Shown: positions 18,155 through 26,684 of the stretch, one piece after another
How the letters are laid out: each line of letters begins with the position of its first letter
Numbering within the stretch: the stretch's first letter is position 1
Source of the DNA: a bacterium
GTDB lineage: Bacteria > CAIWAD01
Assembly: GCA_030429345.1 (NCBI GenBank)
Contig: JAUIFJ010000012.1
Span: 62,001-126,000 of the forward strand
Direction of reading: 5' to 3'
Length of the DNA stretch: 64,000 nucleotides
Position numbers and translations under genes: made by a program
The notes under the pieces: model-generated
What the model saw: only the letters and a program-made list of their open reading frames with translations
Told to the model about the DNA's origin: nothing
The model's database searches: none

Positions 18155-18921
18155 ATGCACACCGCCGTTCCGCCGAAGGCGCGCATGGCCGCCAGGTCAC
18201 CGATGCGCACGCGGCTCACGCCGGCGCGGATCGCTTCCGCGGCCGCGCGGATCTTGGGCCGCATGCCCCCGTGAATCACGCGCTTCTCGATCAGTCGCCG
18301 CGCCTCCGAAAGGCGCAGGAGCGGCAGCACCTCGCCCTGCTCGTCCTTGACTCCGGGGATGTCGGACACGAAGGCCAGTTCCTCGGCGGCCAGCGAGACG
18401 GCCAGGGCGTGGGCGGCGTCGTCGGCATTGACATTGACCATGCCGCCGTCCTCCGCCAGCGCCACGGGCGCGATCACCGGCATGCGCCCGGCCTGCAGCT
18501 GCTCGCGGACCAGGTCCGGCCGCACGCATGGCGGCAGGCCCACGCGGCCCAGGCGATCCTCGTCCCGCAGCGCGGAGCGCAGCACTCCGCCATCCACTCC
18601 CGAGAAGCCGACGGCAGGCAGGCCCTGCGCCAGGCAGGCCGCCGTGAGACGCTTGTTGACCAGGCCGCAGAGGGCCATCAGCACCACTTCCAGGTCCTTC
18701 TCCTCCGTCACACGCAGGCCCTCGACGCGCCGGGGCTCCATTCCCAGGACGCCCTGCAGCCGGTCGATGTCCGGCCCGCCGCCGTGTACGACAACGGCCC
18801 GGCGTCCCTTGCGGCGCAGCGCCTTGAGGTAGCCGCAGAAGGCCTTCAGGTCCTTGTCGGCGACCAGGTTCGCTCCGCCGACCTTGACCAGGGTCACCGT
18901 GTCGGATGTGTGGTTCTTCAT
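18151..18921 (-). CDS. argB: Acetylglutamate kinase
   Basis: 256 residues from ATG 18921 with AAGGA upstream. Amino-acid kinase fold: VKVGGANL near the N-terminus, VVVHGGGPDIDRL, VNVNADDAAHALA, FVSDIPGVKDEQG, VIHGGMRPKI. It phosphorylates N-acetylglutamate. Length is typical of the E. coli-like form; it lacks the long N-terminal helix associated with arginine feedback inhibition, so control may lie elsewhere. Thirty bases separate it from argC. Confidence 0.92.
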   Translation of the reverse strand: MKNHTSDTVTLVKVGGANLVADKDLKAFCGYLKALRRKGRRAVVVHGGGPDIDRLQGVLGMEPRRVEGLRVTEEKDLEVVLMALCGLVNKRLTAACLAQGLPAVGFSGVDGGVLRSALRDEDRLGRVGLPPCVRPDLVREQLQAGRMPVIAPVALAEDGGMVNVNADDAAHALAVSLAAEELAFVSDIPGVKDEQGEVLPLLRLSEARRLIEKRVIHGGMRPKIRAAAEAIRAGVSRVRIGDLAAMRAFGGTAVCI

Positions 18922-18951
18922 CGAATCGTCCTTGCCTTGTGTTCGGGGTTC

Positions 18952-19998
18952 TCAAAGGCGCAGCCCGAGAGTCTCGGGCCAGCCCTGCATCACGTTCATG
19001 TTCTGCACTGCCGCTCCGGCAGCGCCCTTTCCCAGGTTGTCGATGGCGCAGCTCACCAGCAGCCAGCCGGTCGCCTCGTCGTGCGTCAGGCTGATCACCG
19101 CCTTGTCGCGTCGCGCCACACAGCGTATGCGGCTCTCCTTTCCGGGGGGCAGCACTTCGACCAGCTTCTCCTGCGCGAAGTGCCGTCGGTAGAGCCGCTG
19201 AGCGCCTTCCCCGTCGAGTCCGCTGTCCTGCACCAGGCAGTTGGCCAGGATCCCCCGTTCGAGCGGCACCAGCTGCGGCACGAAGAAGAGAGGCGGGCAT
19301 TCGCCGCCCTCCCCGTGATCCAGGGCCGCCTGCGCCAGGACCTGCTCCATCTCCGGCACATGGCGGTGTGCCCGCCCGGGCTTGTAGGGCCGCACATCGT
19401 CGTGCGCCGAGCAGAAATGGGTCAGCGGAGTGGCGGCCCGCCCCGCTCCGCTCAGGCCGGATTTCGCATCCACGTAGACGGGGTTGCGCAGCAGGCCGCT
19501 CCGGGCCAGGGGCAGGAGGGCCAGTTCCACGGAGGTGGCGTAGCATCCCGGATTGGCCACGAAGCGGGAAGCGCGCAGTTTCCGGCGATTGCTCTCCGGC
19601 AGTCCGTAAACGGCCTTTTCGGCGAGGGCCTGGTTGCGCTGGGATCCGTATACACGCTGGTGAAGGGATTCCGCGCGCAGGCGATGGTCCCCTGAAAGGT
19701 CGATCAGCGCGCAGCCGCGGGCATGCAGCTTTTCAGCCGTCTCCGCCGAGCGCCCGTGGGGCAGGCACAGAAAGGCCAGGTCGATCTCTTCTTCCAGGGC
19801 CTGCTCCGGAAGAAGCAGGGACAGGTCGGGAGCGGCGGGGTCCACATCCGGCAATCGGATGTCCTTCGCTTCTCGAGTGCTGCCGAAGAGCAGCTCGACG
19901 CCCGGATGCGCCTGCAGGCGCTCCGCCAGTTCGATGCCAGTGGTTCCGGTTACGCCGAAGATCCCGGCCCGCAGGGAGGGGGTGGTTGCAGCCTGCAC
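18952..19998 (-). CDS. argC: N-acetyl-gamma-glutamyl-phosphate reductase
   Basis: 348 residues from a GTG at 19998, chosen because AAGGAAG lies 7 bases upstream and the family NAD(P)-binding motif begins soon after (GIFGVTGTTGIELAERL). The open frame continues to 20115 but covers the promoter region. Catalytic cysteine in NPGCYATSVELAL; C-terminus has NLGKGAAGAAVQNMN. It reduces N-acetylglutamyl phosphate to the semialdehyde. First gene of the arg operon, divergent from the sigma-54 activator gene at 20170. Confidence 0.93.
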   Translation of the reverse strand: MQAATTPSLRAGIFGVTGTTGIELAERLQAHPGVELLFGSTREAKDIRLPDVDPAAPDLSLLLPEQALEEEIDLAFLCLPHGRSAETAEKLHARGCALIDLSGDHRLRAESLHQRVYGSQRNQALAEKAVYGLPESNRRKLRASRFVANPGCYATSVELALLPLARSGLLRNPVYVDAKSGLSGAGRAATPLTHFCSAHDDVRPYKPGRAHRHVPEMEQVLAQAALDHGEGGECPPLFFVPQLVPLERGILANCLVQDSGLDGEGAQRLYRRHFAQEKLVEVLPPGKESRIRCVARRDKAVISLTHDEATGWLLVSCAIDNLGKGAAGAAVQNMNVMQGWPETLGLRL

Positions 19999-20040
19999 GC
20001 GGCTTCCTTGTTTTTCCTGGACGATGCTTTCGCAGTCCAA

Positions 20041-20059
20041 CTGGCAGGAAGCGTGCCAG
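20041..20059. promoter_or_regulatory. Inverted repeat in argC upstream region
   Basis: CTGGCA and TGCCAG form a perfect 6-bp inverted repeat with a 7-base spacer, about 45 bases upstream of the argC start. It is a candidate operator or enhancer site. No classical ArgR box is visible nearby. It is short and could be chance. Confidence 0.25.
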
Positions 20060-20098
20060 ATTGTATCTCTTTTCAAATCATGAGCTTGTATTTTGACC

Positions 20099-20128
20099 TT
20101 GACATTATCGGACAACTATGGCCTATTT
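20099..20128 (+). promoter_or_regulatory. Candidate sigma-70 promoter of the sigma-54 activator gene
   Basis: TTGACA at 20099-20104 and CTATTT at 20123-20128 are separated by 18 bases in the AT-rich interval between argC and the activator gene. The -35 is perfect, the -10 poor. Confidence 0.4.
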
Positions 20129-20169
20129 GATGGGACAATGAAGACACATTGCATGGAAACAGGTCAAGG

Positions 20170-21594
20170 ATGTCCGAAACCCGCAAACAATTGTTGCTCC
20201 TGGGGGCTCGACCACTGCAGGAGCGCCTCGAATCCTGGGGCTATTCGACCCTGCACTATGCCGGCACGAAAGAGCTGCTGGCCGAAGCGCCCGAGGTCGG
20301 CGCCCGCGCCTGCATCGCTTCGCTGGAGCTGGTACCGGCAGAGGAACTGCCGCAGTTCATCCGCCGACTGCGCTCCGTGATTCCCTTCATGGACGTGGTC
20401 GGCTGGGCGCCCGGGGCGACACCGGAAAAGGTCCGCAGCGCCTTGCAGGCGGGCTTGAAGGACATTGTGCTACACGTGGATTCGCAGGATCTGCGCGAGC
20501 GGCTGCAGCGCGTGATCGCCCGGCAGCAGTTCCTGCCCCGCCTGCTGGAGCACCGCGGCCGCGCGGAAACCTGGCGCTTCGAGGGACTGCTCAGCCGGGA
20601 CAGCGCCATGCACAGCATCTTCGATACAGTCGTGCGCACGGCTCCCACGGACGCCACGGTGCTCGTGATGGGCGAGACGGGAACGGGCAAGGAGCTCCTG
20701 GCGCGCGCGTTTCACAATCGTTCGGAAAGGGAGGGGCCGATGGTGGCGCTCAACTGCGCCGCCGTGCCGGAGAACCTGATCGATTCGGAACTCTTCGGCA
20801 ACGAGAAGGGTGCCTTCACCGGCGCCACCAGTCCGCGGGACGGGCTCTTTCGCCACGCCGAAGGCGGCACGCTGCTGCTGGATGAGATCGGCAGCATTCC
20901 CGAACCTGTGCAGAACCGCCTGCTCCGCGTGCTGCAGGAGGGCGCGGTGCGTCCGGTAGGCGGACAACGGGAGGTGCCGGTGGATGTGCGCATCATTGCC
21001 GCCACCAGCCAGCACCTGGACACCCTCGTCGGCGAAGGCCGCTTCCGCGAGGACCTGCTCTACCGGCTGGATGTGATACGCATCCAGATTCCGCCATTGC
21101 GCGAACGGCCCATGGACGTGATCTACCTTTTCAGCGTCTTCATGAGCAACCTCTCGTCGAGCTACAAGCTGCAGAGGCACGAGGTCTCCGACAGCTTTCT
21201 CGACGCCCTGCAGACCTACGACTGGCCGGGAAACGTGCGCCAGCTGGAGAACTTCGCCGAGCGCGTGCTGTTGACCGTGCCCTCCTCCGAGCGCCTGAAG
21301 GCCGAGCACTTCCGCAAATACGTCATGCCGATGAGCGAACACGAAAACGCGACGGATTCCGCGCCGCGCACTCCCGCCAGCAATTTCCCGCAGCCGGATC
21401 CGAAGCTTCCGCTTCCCCGGGCCCTGCAGATGGCCCAGGCGTCGCTGGAGAAGTCCTTTCTGCACCAGGCGCTCAAGGCCAACCGCGGCGCTATCGGCGA
21501 AAGCGCGCTCCAGCTCGGCATCAGCCGTCGCACGCTGCAACGCAAGATGCAGCGCTACGGCCTGCAGCGGCAGGCCTATCGCCCGGACCGTTGA
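20170..21594 (+). CDS. Sigma-54-dependent transcriptional activator with pseudo-receiver domain
   Basis: 474 residues from ATG 20170; a TTG at 20149 is an alternative and neither has a strong ribosome binding site. Residues 1-120 have receiver-like secondary structure but lack the acidic pocket (LLLLGARP instead of VDDE) and the phospho-Asp position is a Leu (~52). AAA+ domain: Walker A GETGTGKE (168-175), sigma-54 loop GAFTGA (214-219), Walker B GTLLLDEIG (~233-241), arginine fingers in FREDLLYRLDV. C-terminus: Fis-type helix-turn-helix (GESALQLGISRRTLQRKM). So it should activate sigma-54 promoters without classical phosphorylation. Divergent from argC and upstream of the ATP-grasp operon; its targets are unknown. 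Confidence 0.9.
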   Translation: MSETRKQLLLLGARPLQERLESWGYSTLHYAGTKELLAEAPEVGARACIASLELVPAEELPQFIRRLRSVIPFMDVVGWAPGATPEKVRSALQAGLKDIVLHVDSQDLRERLQRVIARQQFLPRLLEHRGRAETWRFEGLLSRDSAMHSIFDTVVRTAPTDATVLVMGETGTGKELLARAFHNRSEREGPMVALNCAAVPENLIDSELFGNEKGAFTGATSPRDGLFRHAEGGTLLLDEIGSIPEPVQNRLLRVLQEGAVRPVGGQREVPVDVRIIAATSQHLDTLVGEGRFREDLLYRLDVIRIQIPPLRERPMDVIYLFSVFMSNLSSSYKLQRHEVSDSFLDALQTYDWPGNVRQLENFAERVLLTVPSSERLKAEHFRKYVMPMSEHENATDSAPRTPASNFPQPDPKLPLPRALQMAQASLEKSFLHQALKANRGAIGESALQLGISRRTLQRKMQRYGLQRQAYRPDR

Positions 21595-21679
21595 GCCAGG
21601 CCCTTATCGCCGAGCGGCCTTCCCGGGGTCCGGGACCGGCCCTTCGTGATACACGATCCCCTTCAGGATAACACCGCTC

Positions 21680-21709
21680 TTGCCTTTGTGACCCCATGAG
21701 TGCTAGTAT
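21680..21709 (+). promoter_or_regulatory. Candidate promoter of the ATP-grasp operon
   Basis: TTGCCT (21680-21685), 18-base spacer, TAGTAT (21704-21709). The predicted transcript would carry a leader of about 150 bases before the ATG at 21869. Confidence 0.5.
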
Positions 21710-21795
21710 GCCTCGCGCACGCAGGGTCTCCGGGAACACGCTTTCCTTGTGTATCACATCATGAATATCCGGATCCTGCGGAACACGGCACGCAC

Positions 21796-21816
21796 GCCCG
21801 CGGTACAAGCGCGGGC
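21796..21816 (+). other. Leader hairpin upstream of the ATP-grasp gene
   Basis: GCCCGCG and CGCGGGC form a perfect 7-bp stem with a 7-base loop in the untranslated leader of the operon. It has no U-tract and matches no riboswitch I recognise. The rest of the 21595-21868 interval holds only the promoter and the palindrome GGTCCGGGACC near 21628. Confidence 0.4.
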
Positions 21817-21868
21817 CGGCCCGATGCACGGCCGAACACTGCATCACGGAACCTGAAAGGAGCACGGA

Positions 21869-23089
21869 ATGCCTTCCCCACGACGCCGCAAGATCGCCCT
21901 GCTGGGCTACATGATCGAGGCCATGGAAGCCGCCCGCAGCCTGCAGTACGACTTTGTCTGTGTCGTGCCGCCCGAATTCGTCGCCTCCCTGGAGGCCGAC
22001 GGCGTTCCGGCCGTCGGCTGGGACTTCGGCAGGATCAACGAACAGTCCACCGACCTGGCCCGCCAACTGCGGGAAGCCGAGGTCAGCCTGGCGATCCCCT
22101 TCTACGAGGAGACCGTCGAATGGGCCGGCGCGCTCAACGCCCAGTTCCTCGAGGATCCGCGCATCTTCAACCGCTCCCTGCTCTTCCGCGACAAGGCGAT
22201 GATGAAACGCAAGGCGCAGATGAGCGGCATTCGCGTCGGGGTCTTCGAGGAAGTCGACAGCGCCTCCGACGCGCTCACCTTCTTCCGCCGCGTCAACAAG
22301 GCCCTCGTCAAGGGGCCGGAGGAGGATCCGGAACCGGTGCACCTGAAGCCGATCAGCGCGGCGGGCAGCGTGGGCCACTTCATGGTGAGACAGGAAGAGG
22401 ATCTGGACGAGCTGCCGGCCGAGGTCTTCCCCTGCCTGGCGGAAAGCCACCTGGCGGGGCAGGAGTTCTCCTGCGAGGTATTCATCCAGGACGGCGTGAT
22501 CCGCTTCCTGAACATCAACGAATACATCCACCTGGGCTACAGCCAGCTGCTGCCGCCGACTCCGGCCCTGGAGCGGCACCGGCCCAGGATCCGCCAGGAG
22601 ATCGAGAAGCTGATCCGCGCATTCGGCTTCCGCAACGGGGTCCTGCACCCCGAGTATTTTCTGGACGAGAACGAGGAGCTCAACTTCGGCGAGGTGGCCA
22701 ATCGCGTGCCGGGCGGACACATTTTCGAACTGATCCAGCGCGCCTACGGATTCGATCCCTTCGCCGGCCTGATCCTCTGCAGCGATCCGGACACGACGGA
22801 CGAGGAACTGGCCGCCTTCTTCCCCGACGAACGCGAAGGCAAACGTGGTCACGCGGGGAACGTGCTGATCTACCCCCGCCGCAAGGAGATCCACGAACTG
22901 CGGATACCGGACGAGCTGGAGGCCGAGGACTACTACCACAGCCACGATCTCTTCGAACCGGTCAACTCGAAAGTGGCCGAAAGAGCGGGCTTCGGCAACC
23001 ACTACGGCAAGGTCGACTTCTTCGGCGAGGATCCGGATCGCCTGCGCGAGGTGCTACAGCGCTTCGAATCCCTGGAGTACTACATCTAG
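21869..23089 (+). CDS. ATP-grasp ligase-family protein
   Basis: 406 residues from ATG 21869 (AAGGAG 8 bases upstream). An N-terminal pre-ATP-grasp region (KIALLGYMIEAMEAARSLQ) is followed by the ATP-grasp fold: LLFRDKAMMKRKAQMSGI, VHLKPISAAGSVGHFMV (nucleotide Lys), EEFSCEVF-like GQEFSCEVFI, and the metal region NGVLHPEYFLDENEELNFGEVANRVPGG with Glu and Asn ligands. The family couples a carboxylate to an amine or thiol with ATP. The substrate is unknown. First gene of a tight operon with a papain-like protein and an alanine racemase homologue, suggesting ligation involving a D-amino acid or small peptide (inference). Confidence 0.85.
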   Translation: MPSPRRRKIALLGYMIEAMEAARSLQYDFVCVVPPEFVASLEADGVPAVGWDFGRINEQSTDLARQLREAEVSLAIPFYEETVEWAGALNAQFLEDPRIFNRSLLFRDKAMMKRKAQMSGIRVGVFEEVDSASDALTFFRRVNKALVKGPEEDPEPVHLKPISAAGSVGHFMVRQEEDLDELPAEVFPCLAESHLAGQEFSCEVFIQDGVIRFLNINEYIHLGYSQLLPPTPALERHRPRIRQEIEKLIRAFGFRNGVLHPEYFLDENEELNFGEVANRVPGGHIFELIQRAYGFDPFAGLILCSDPDTTDEELAAFFPDEREGKRGHAGNVLIYPRRKEIHELRIPDELEAEDYYHSHDLFEPVNSKVAERAGFGNHYGKVDFFGEDPDRLREVLQRFESLEYYI

Positions 23090-23118
23090 CCGCTTCGGCC
23101 TTGTACGACAGGAATCGA

Positions 23119-25116
23119 ATGGCAAACACCGCGACACGGGAGGTCCCAGTGCAGGAGGAAATCCGCAAACGCAGCCGCCGCTTCGAAGAGGCGTTGGCCG
23201 AACTCGAAGCGGCGCCGCCCTTTGCCAAGGCGCGCTACCAGACCGCTGTCTTCCGTCGCTCGACGGACCTGCTCGACGCGAGGGAAGGCATTCCGCTCGT
23301 CTACGAATACGCCGGCCGCTTCGACGCGGCGGGCGTGTTCCACGGCGGCCCCTGGGAAGCCCCGGCGAAACTGCTGCCCCAGCTGGTCGGAGTGGGCCTG
23401 CTGGGCGACGGCGTATACCCCAGCGTGGAGGCGCTCAGCGAACTGCGGGTGCTGGCCATCGCCGAAGGAAAGGCCGAAGGCCGGGATTTCAGCGCCGACG
23501 AGGCGGCCGAGTTCCTGCGGGAGGTCGTGGCCAAGCACCTGCACCTGCTCTACCCCGGGGAAACCGAGGACCGCCGCTCGCGGCCCCGCATCTACTTCCG
23601 CGCCGAGAGCCTCCTGCGCTTCATTGCCGACCACATCGGCCTGGAAGGCCTGCGCGAGCAGGTCATCGAGGAGATCGAACTGCTCTGCGTGCAACGCCCG
23701 ATCGCCACGGACCGCATCCGCGGCCTGCTCGAGATGGCGAGGCGCATCGAGCCGGGGAAGGAAAGCGACGAGGCGCAACGCACGCTGGATCTGTATACGC
23801 AGGCGGTCGGAGCGCCGACAGCGGGCAGCCGGGCGACCGCGGAGCCCGGCTCCTACCGCGACTGGATCCGGGAAGCCGGGCCCGCCGCCCTCGGGGAGGA
23901 GGCGCGCTCCTTCGCCGAGTCCCTTTGTCGCACAGGACTTGGCAGCCCCTTCCATCCGGTCCTGCTGCGTTTCCTGCAGAAGAACGACCCTTCGGGCCTG
24001 CCGGGCGCGCTGGGGCTGAGTGAAACCGGCTCGGCGGAACTGTTCCGCAACGCGGAACTGGCGGGACAGCTGCTGCGGGCGTCGCTCTTTCCGGCGACGG
24101 CCGACGCGCTGACCGGCTTCCGGGGCATGCTCGAGCGCGGACTGCTCTCGCGGCGCGAGGTGGCGGGCGGACTGCGCCGGCTGCTGGACCTGGACATTCT
24201 TCCATCGGTCCGCGAGATGCTGCTGGACTCCCAGGCGGACACGGGCGGCCTCTCCCCGAACAACCTGCTGCTGGCGGCGGCGATCCGCGTGCTCGGCCAG
24301 CCCCTGGGCGTGGGACAGGGGAACAACCCCACCTGCCAGGCGGCGCGGGGCATCAGCCTGTGGAGCCTGCACGCTCCCGGCCTCCTGCTCGGCATGGCGG
24401 CCAACGCCGCCCGGGACGGCACCGTTGAATGCCGTTTCGAGGGGCAGGTGCTGAGCTCCGGGCAGATCGTATACGAAGGCAGCTACGACACGCGTTCGCT
24501 TTCGGTCGATCCCCTTTCGAGCCTGCTGGTGCCGCACCTGGATCGCCTCTACTTCCGCATGCAGCAGCTGGCCGCCTACCGGGGGGAGGACCCGCACCGC
24601 TGGATCAATCCGGCCCTGTATGGGCGCTGGGTGCCGACCCAGTTCGAGTCCGTCCTGGATCCGGCCAGCGGCGCTGTCCGCGACCATGGCGGATTCGTCC
24701 GCCGCTTCTTTGCGACACACCACCCCGACTACAATGAGGGCCATGAGCTGCTCTACCCCAATCCGGTGGGCCTGATGGTAACCAATGTACACGGCCGGCT
24801 GCTGGGCCCCCACGCGGTCTCGATCCAGCGCATCCGCAGGGACCCGGACGGCGCATTGAGGATCTACTTCTTCAATCCGAACACCGAGGGCCGACAGGAC
24901 TGGGGCATGCAGGTTCGTCCGAGTGTCCGCGGGCACGGCGAGGCGCACGGCGAGTCCTCCCTGCCCTTCGGGAGTTTCGTCTCACGGATGTATGCCTTCC
25001 ACTACGATCCCTACGAGATGGGCGAGGTCTACGCCGTCCCTTCCCCCACCGTGGAGGAAGTCGGCCGCATGGCGCGCGAGAGCTGGGCGCGCGAAATGCC
25101 CTGGCTGGACTCCTGA
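23119..25116 (+). CDS. Uncharacterised protein with papain-like catalytic domain
   Basis: 665 residues from ATG 23119; its TGA overlaps the next ATG by one base (TGATG). Residues 1-~375 are helical and match nothing I recognise. The C-terminal part has spacing like a papain-fold thiol enzyme: Gln400, Cys406 (GQGNNPTCQAARG), His565 (GPHAVSIQRIRRD) and Asn586 (RIYFFNPNTEG), followed by DWG. The Gln-to-Cys distance of six equals papain Gln19-Cys25. No signal peptide, so it should act in the cytoplasm, perhaps as an amide-forming or amide-cleaving partner of the ATP-grasp enzyme. Assignment of the fold is inference from motifs. Confidence 0.7.
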   Translation: MANTATREVPVQEEIRKRSRRFEEALAELEAAPPFAKARYQTAVFRRSTDLLDAREGIPLVYEYAGRFDAAGVFHGGPWEAPAKLLPQLVGVGLLGDGVYPSVEALSELRVLAIAEGKAEGRDFSADEAAEFLREVVAKHLHLLYPGETEDRRSRPRIYFRAESLLRFIADHIGLEGLREQVIEEIELLCVQRPIATDRIRGLLEMARRIEPGKESDEAQRTLDLYTQAVGAPTAGSRATAEPGSYRDWIREAGPAALGEEARSFAESLCRTGLGSPFHPVLLRFLQKNDPSGLPGALGLSETGSAELFRNAELAGQLLRASLFPATADALTGFRGMLERGLLSRREVAGGLRRLLDLDILPSVREMLLDSQADTGGLSPNNLLLAAAIRVLGQPLGVGQGNNPTCQAARGISLWSLHAPGLLLGMAANAARDGTVECRFEGQVLSSGQIVYEGSYDTRSLSVDPLSSLLVPHLDRLYFRMQQLAAYRGEDPHRWINPALYGRWVPTQFESVLDPASGAVRDHGGFVRRFFATHHPDYNEGHELLYPNPVGLMVTNVHGRLLGPHAVSIQRIRRDPDGALRIYFFNPNTEGRQDWGMQVRPSVRGHGEAHGESSLPFGSFVSRMYAFHYDPYEMGEVYAVPSPTVEEVGRMARESWAREMPWLDS

Positions 25117-26291
25117 TGGAACACGGACAGCGCGCCGTGCGCCACTCCTCGCGCATCGAGCTCAGTCTCGGGGCGCTGAGGCAGAACCTGGGTTTCACGC
25201 GCGAGCTCATCGGCCGGCAGGCGCGCATCTCGCTGGTCGTCAAGGCCAATGCCTACGGACACGGCTATGCGGCCATCGTCAAGATGGCGGAACGCTGCGG
25301 CATCCGGCACTTCTCGGTGGCCTCCTCGCAGGAGGCCGAGGAGGTGCTGGCGGCCGTGCGCGAGGACTCGCGCGTGATGATCATGGGCATTCTCTACGAC
25401 GAGGACCTGCCCTGGATCATCGAGCACGACATCGAGTTCTTCGTCTACGATCTCGAACGGCTGAAACACGCCGCCGGGATCGCCGGCAGCATCGGCCGGC
25501 CGGCGCTCGTGCACCTGGAACTGGAGACCGGCGGCAACCGGACAGGCCTGGCCGCCGCCGAGCTGCCGGAGGCCCTGCGCCTGCTCACGCGCAACCGGCG
25601 GCAACTGCAACTGGCGGGAGTCTGCACCCACCTGGCCGGCGCGGAAAGCCTGGCCAACCGCTTCCGCATCACGCAGCAGCTGCAGCTCTTCCAGCAGCTG
25701 CGCAGGAGGATCGCGCGGGCGCGCAGCCTTGAACCCGCGTATCACATTGCCAGTTCGGCGGCGACGGTCGCCCTGCCGGAAAGCCGGCTGGACATGGTGC
25801 GGGTCGGCAGCCTGGCCTACGGCCTCTGGCCCAGTCCGGACGTGCGCGACCTCTACCTGATGCATCACAAACCCGCCAGGAGCAATCCGTTGAAGCGGGT
25901 CTTCAGCTGGAAGACCGACATCATGCAGGTCAAGTCGGTATCCCGGGGGGAATTCGTCGGCTACGGGACCTCCTTCCAGGCCCATCGCGACAGCCGGATC
26001 GCCGTCCTGCCCATCGGCTACGGCAACGGCCTGCCCCGCGAACTTTCCAACCGCGGCACCGTGCTGATCCGCGGCCGCCGTGCGCCCATCGTGGGCAGCA
26101 TCAACATGAACCTCTTCTTCGCGGATGTGACCACCATCCCCGAGGCGCAGGTCGGCGACGAGACCGTTCTCGTCGGCAGGCAGCGGAACAACGAGATCGG
26201 CCTGCGCTCCTTCACCGAGTTCAGCTCCGCGCTGAACACGGAGTTCGTCTGCCGGCTCCCCGCGGGCATCCCCCGCACCATCATCCGCTGA
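25116..26291 (+). CDS. alr: Alanine racemase-family PLP enzyme
   Basis: 391 residues, ATG overlapping the previous stop. Fold-type III PLP racemase: PLP lysine in SLVVKANAYGHGYAA; THLAGAES; SSAATVALPESRLDMVRVGSLAYGLWPS; the catalytic Tyr region EFVGYGTSF; IGYGNGLPR; C-terminus RLPAGIPRTII. Where classical Alr has a VSMD-type motif this one has SINMN, so it belongs to a divergent subgroup and may prefer another amino acid. It makes a D-amino acid, normally D-alanine for peptidoglycan. Its place after ATP-grasp and papain-like genes suggests a dedicated product. Confidence 0.85.
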   Translation: MEHGQRAVRHSSRIELSLGALRQNLGFTRELIGRQARISLVVKANAYGHGYAAIVKMAERCGIRHFSVASSQEAEEVLAAVREDSRVMIMGILYDEDLPWIIEHDIEFFVYDLERLKHAAGIAGSIGRPALVHLELETGGNRTGLAAAELPEALRLLTRNRRQLQLAGVCTHLAGAESLANRFRITQQLQLFQQLRRRIARARSLEPAYHIASSAATVALPESRLDMVRVGSLAYGLWPSPDVRDLYLMHHKPARSNPLKRVFSWKTDIMQVKSVSRGEFVGYGTSFQAHRDSRIAVLPIGYGNGLPRELSNRGTVLIRGRRAPIVGSINMNLFFADVTTIPEAQVGDETVLVGRQRNNEIGLRSFTEFSSALNTEFVCRLPAGIPRTIIR

Positions 26292-26463
26292 CGTCCCGCT
26301 CCTTGACGCCCGGGTGGAGCCAGGCTAGAGCCTGCGCACAAGCAGCAACAGGCACAAGGCTCCGGCGCAGGCGGCCACCGTTCGCGCCCGGTTCCAGGCG
26401 ATCCAGCGCGCAGAGGAGCGCAGAAACGATCAGACTGAACTCATACCAGGTGGTGAGTGACAT
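26281..26463 (-). CDS. Possible small membrane protein
   Basis: A 60-codon frame from ATG 26463 with a strong ribosome binding site (CGGAGGG, 6 bases upstream). It reads MSLTTWYEFSLIVSALLCAL, then a basic Gly/Arg stretch and a second mildly hydrophobic segment, and ends inside the racemase gene by antisense overlap. There is no family match that I know. The interval 26292-26684 holds nothing else I can support. Confidence 0.3.
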   Translation of the reverse strand: MSLTTWYEFSLIVSALLCALDRLEPGANGGRLRRSLVPVAACAQALAWLHPGVKERDVSG

Positions 26464-26684
26464 GAACCCTCCGATTACTACGCGCCGGCGCGCGGCCGAC
26501 AATGCGGGATTCCGAATTCCCCGTGGTGCCGAGCACAAGGATCTTCTCGCGATTCGCGTGTTCGCGTTTGATCGTTCCACTCATGGCAAGCCCACTTCAG
26601 GTGTGTCATGCAACACAAGGCAGGGAGGCGGAAGGCGTGATTCTTGTTCGGCAGCGCCAACTTTTGGACTGCCGACGCCACAGG

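Noticed and set aside
19998-20170. Sigma-54 -24/-12 promoter near the activator gene
   Set aside because: TGGCA-like sequences occur but none is followed at the right distance by TTGC; I could not identify a convincing site here or before the ATP-grasp operon.
21761-21856. Short leader open frame (31 codons) upstream of the ATP-grasp gene
   Set aside because: No Shine-Dalgarno sequence and no run of a single amino-acid codon that would suggest a leader-peptide attenuator.
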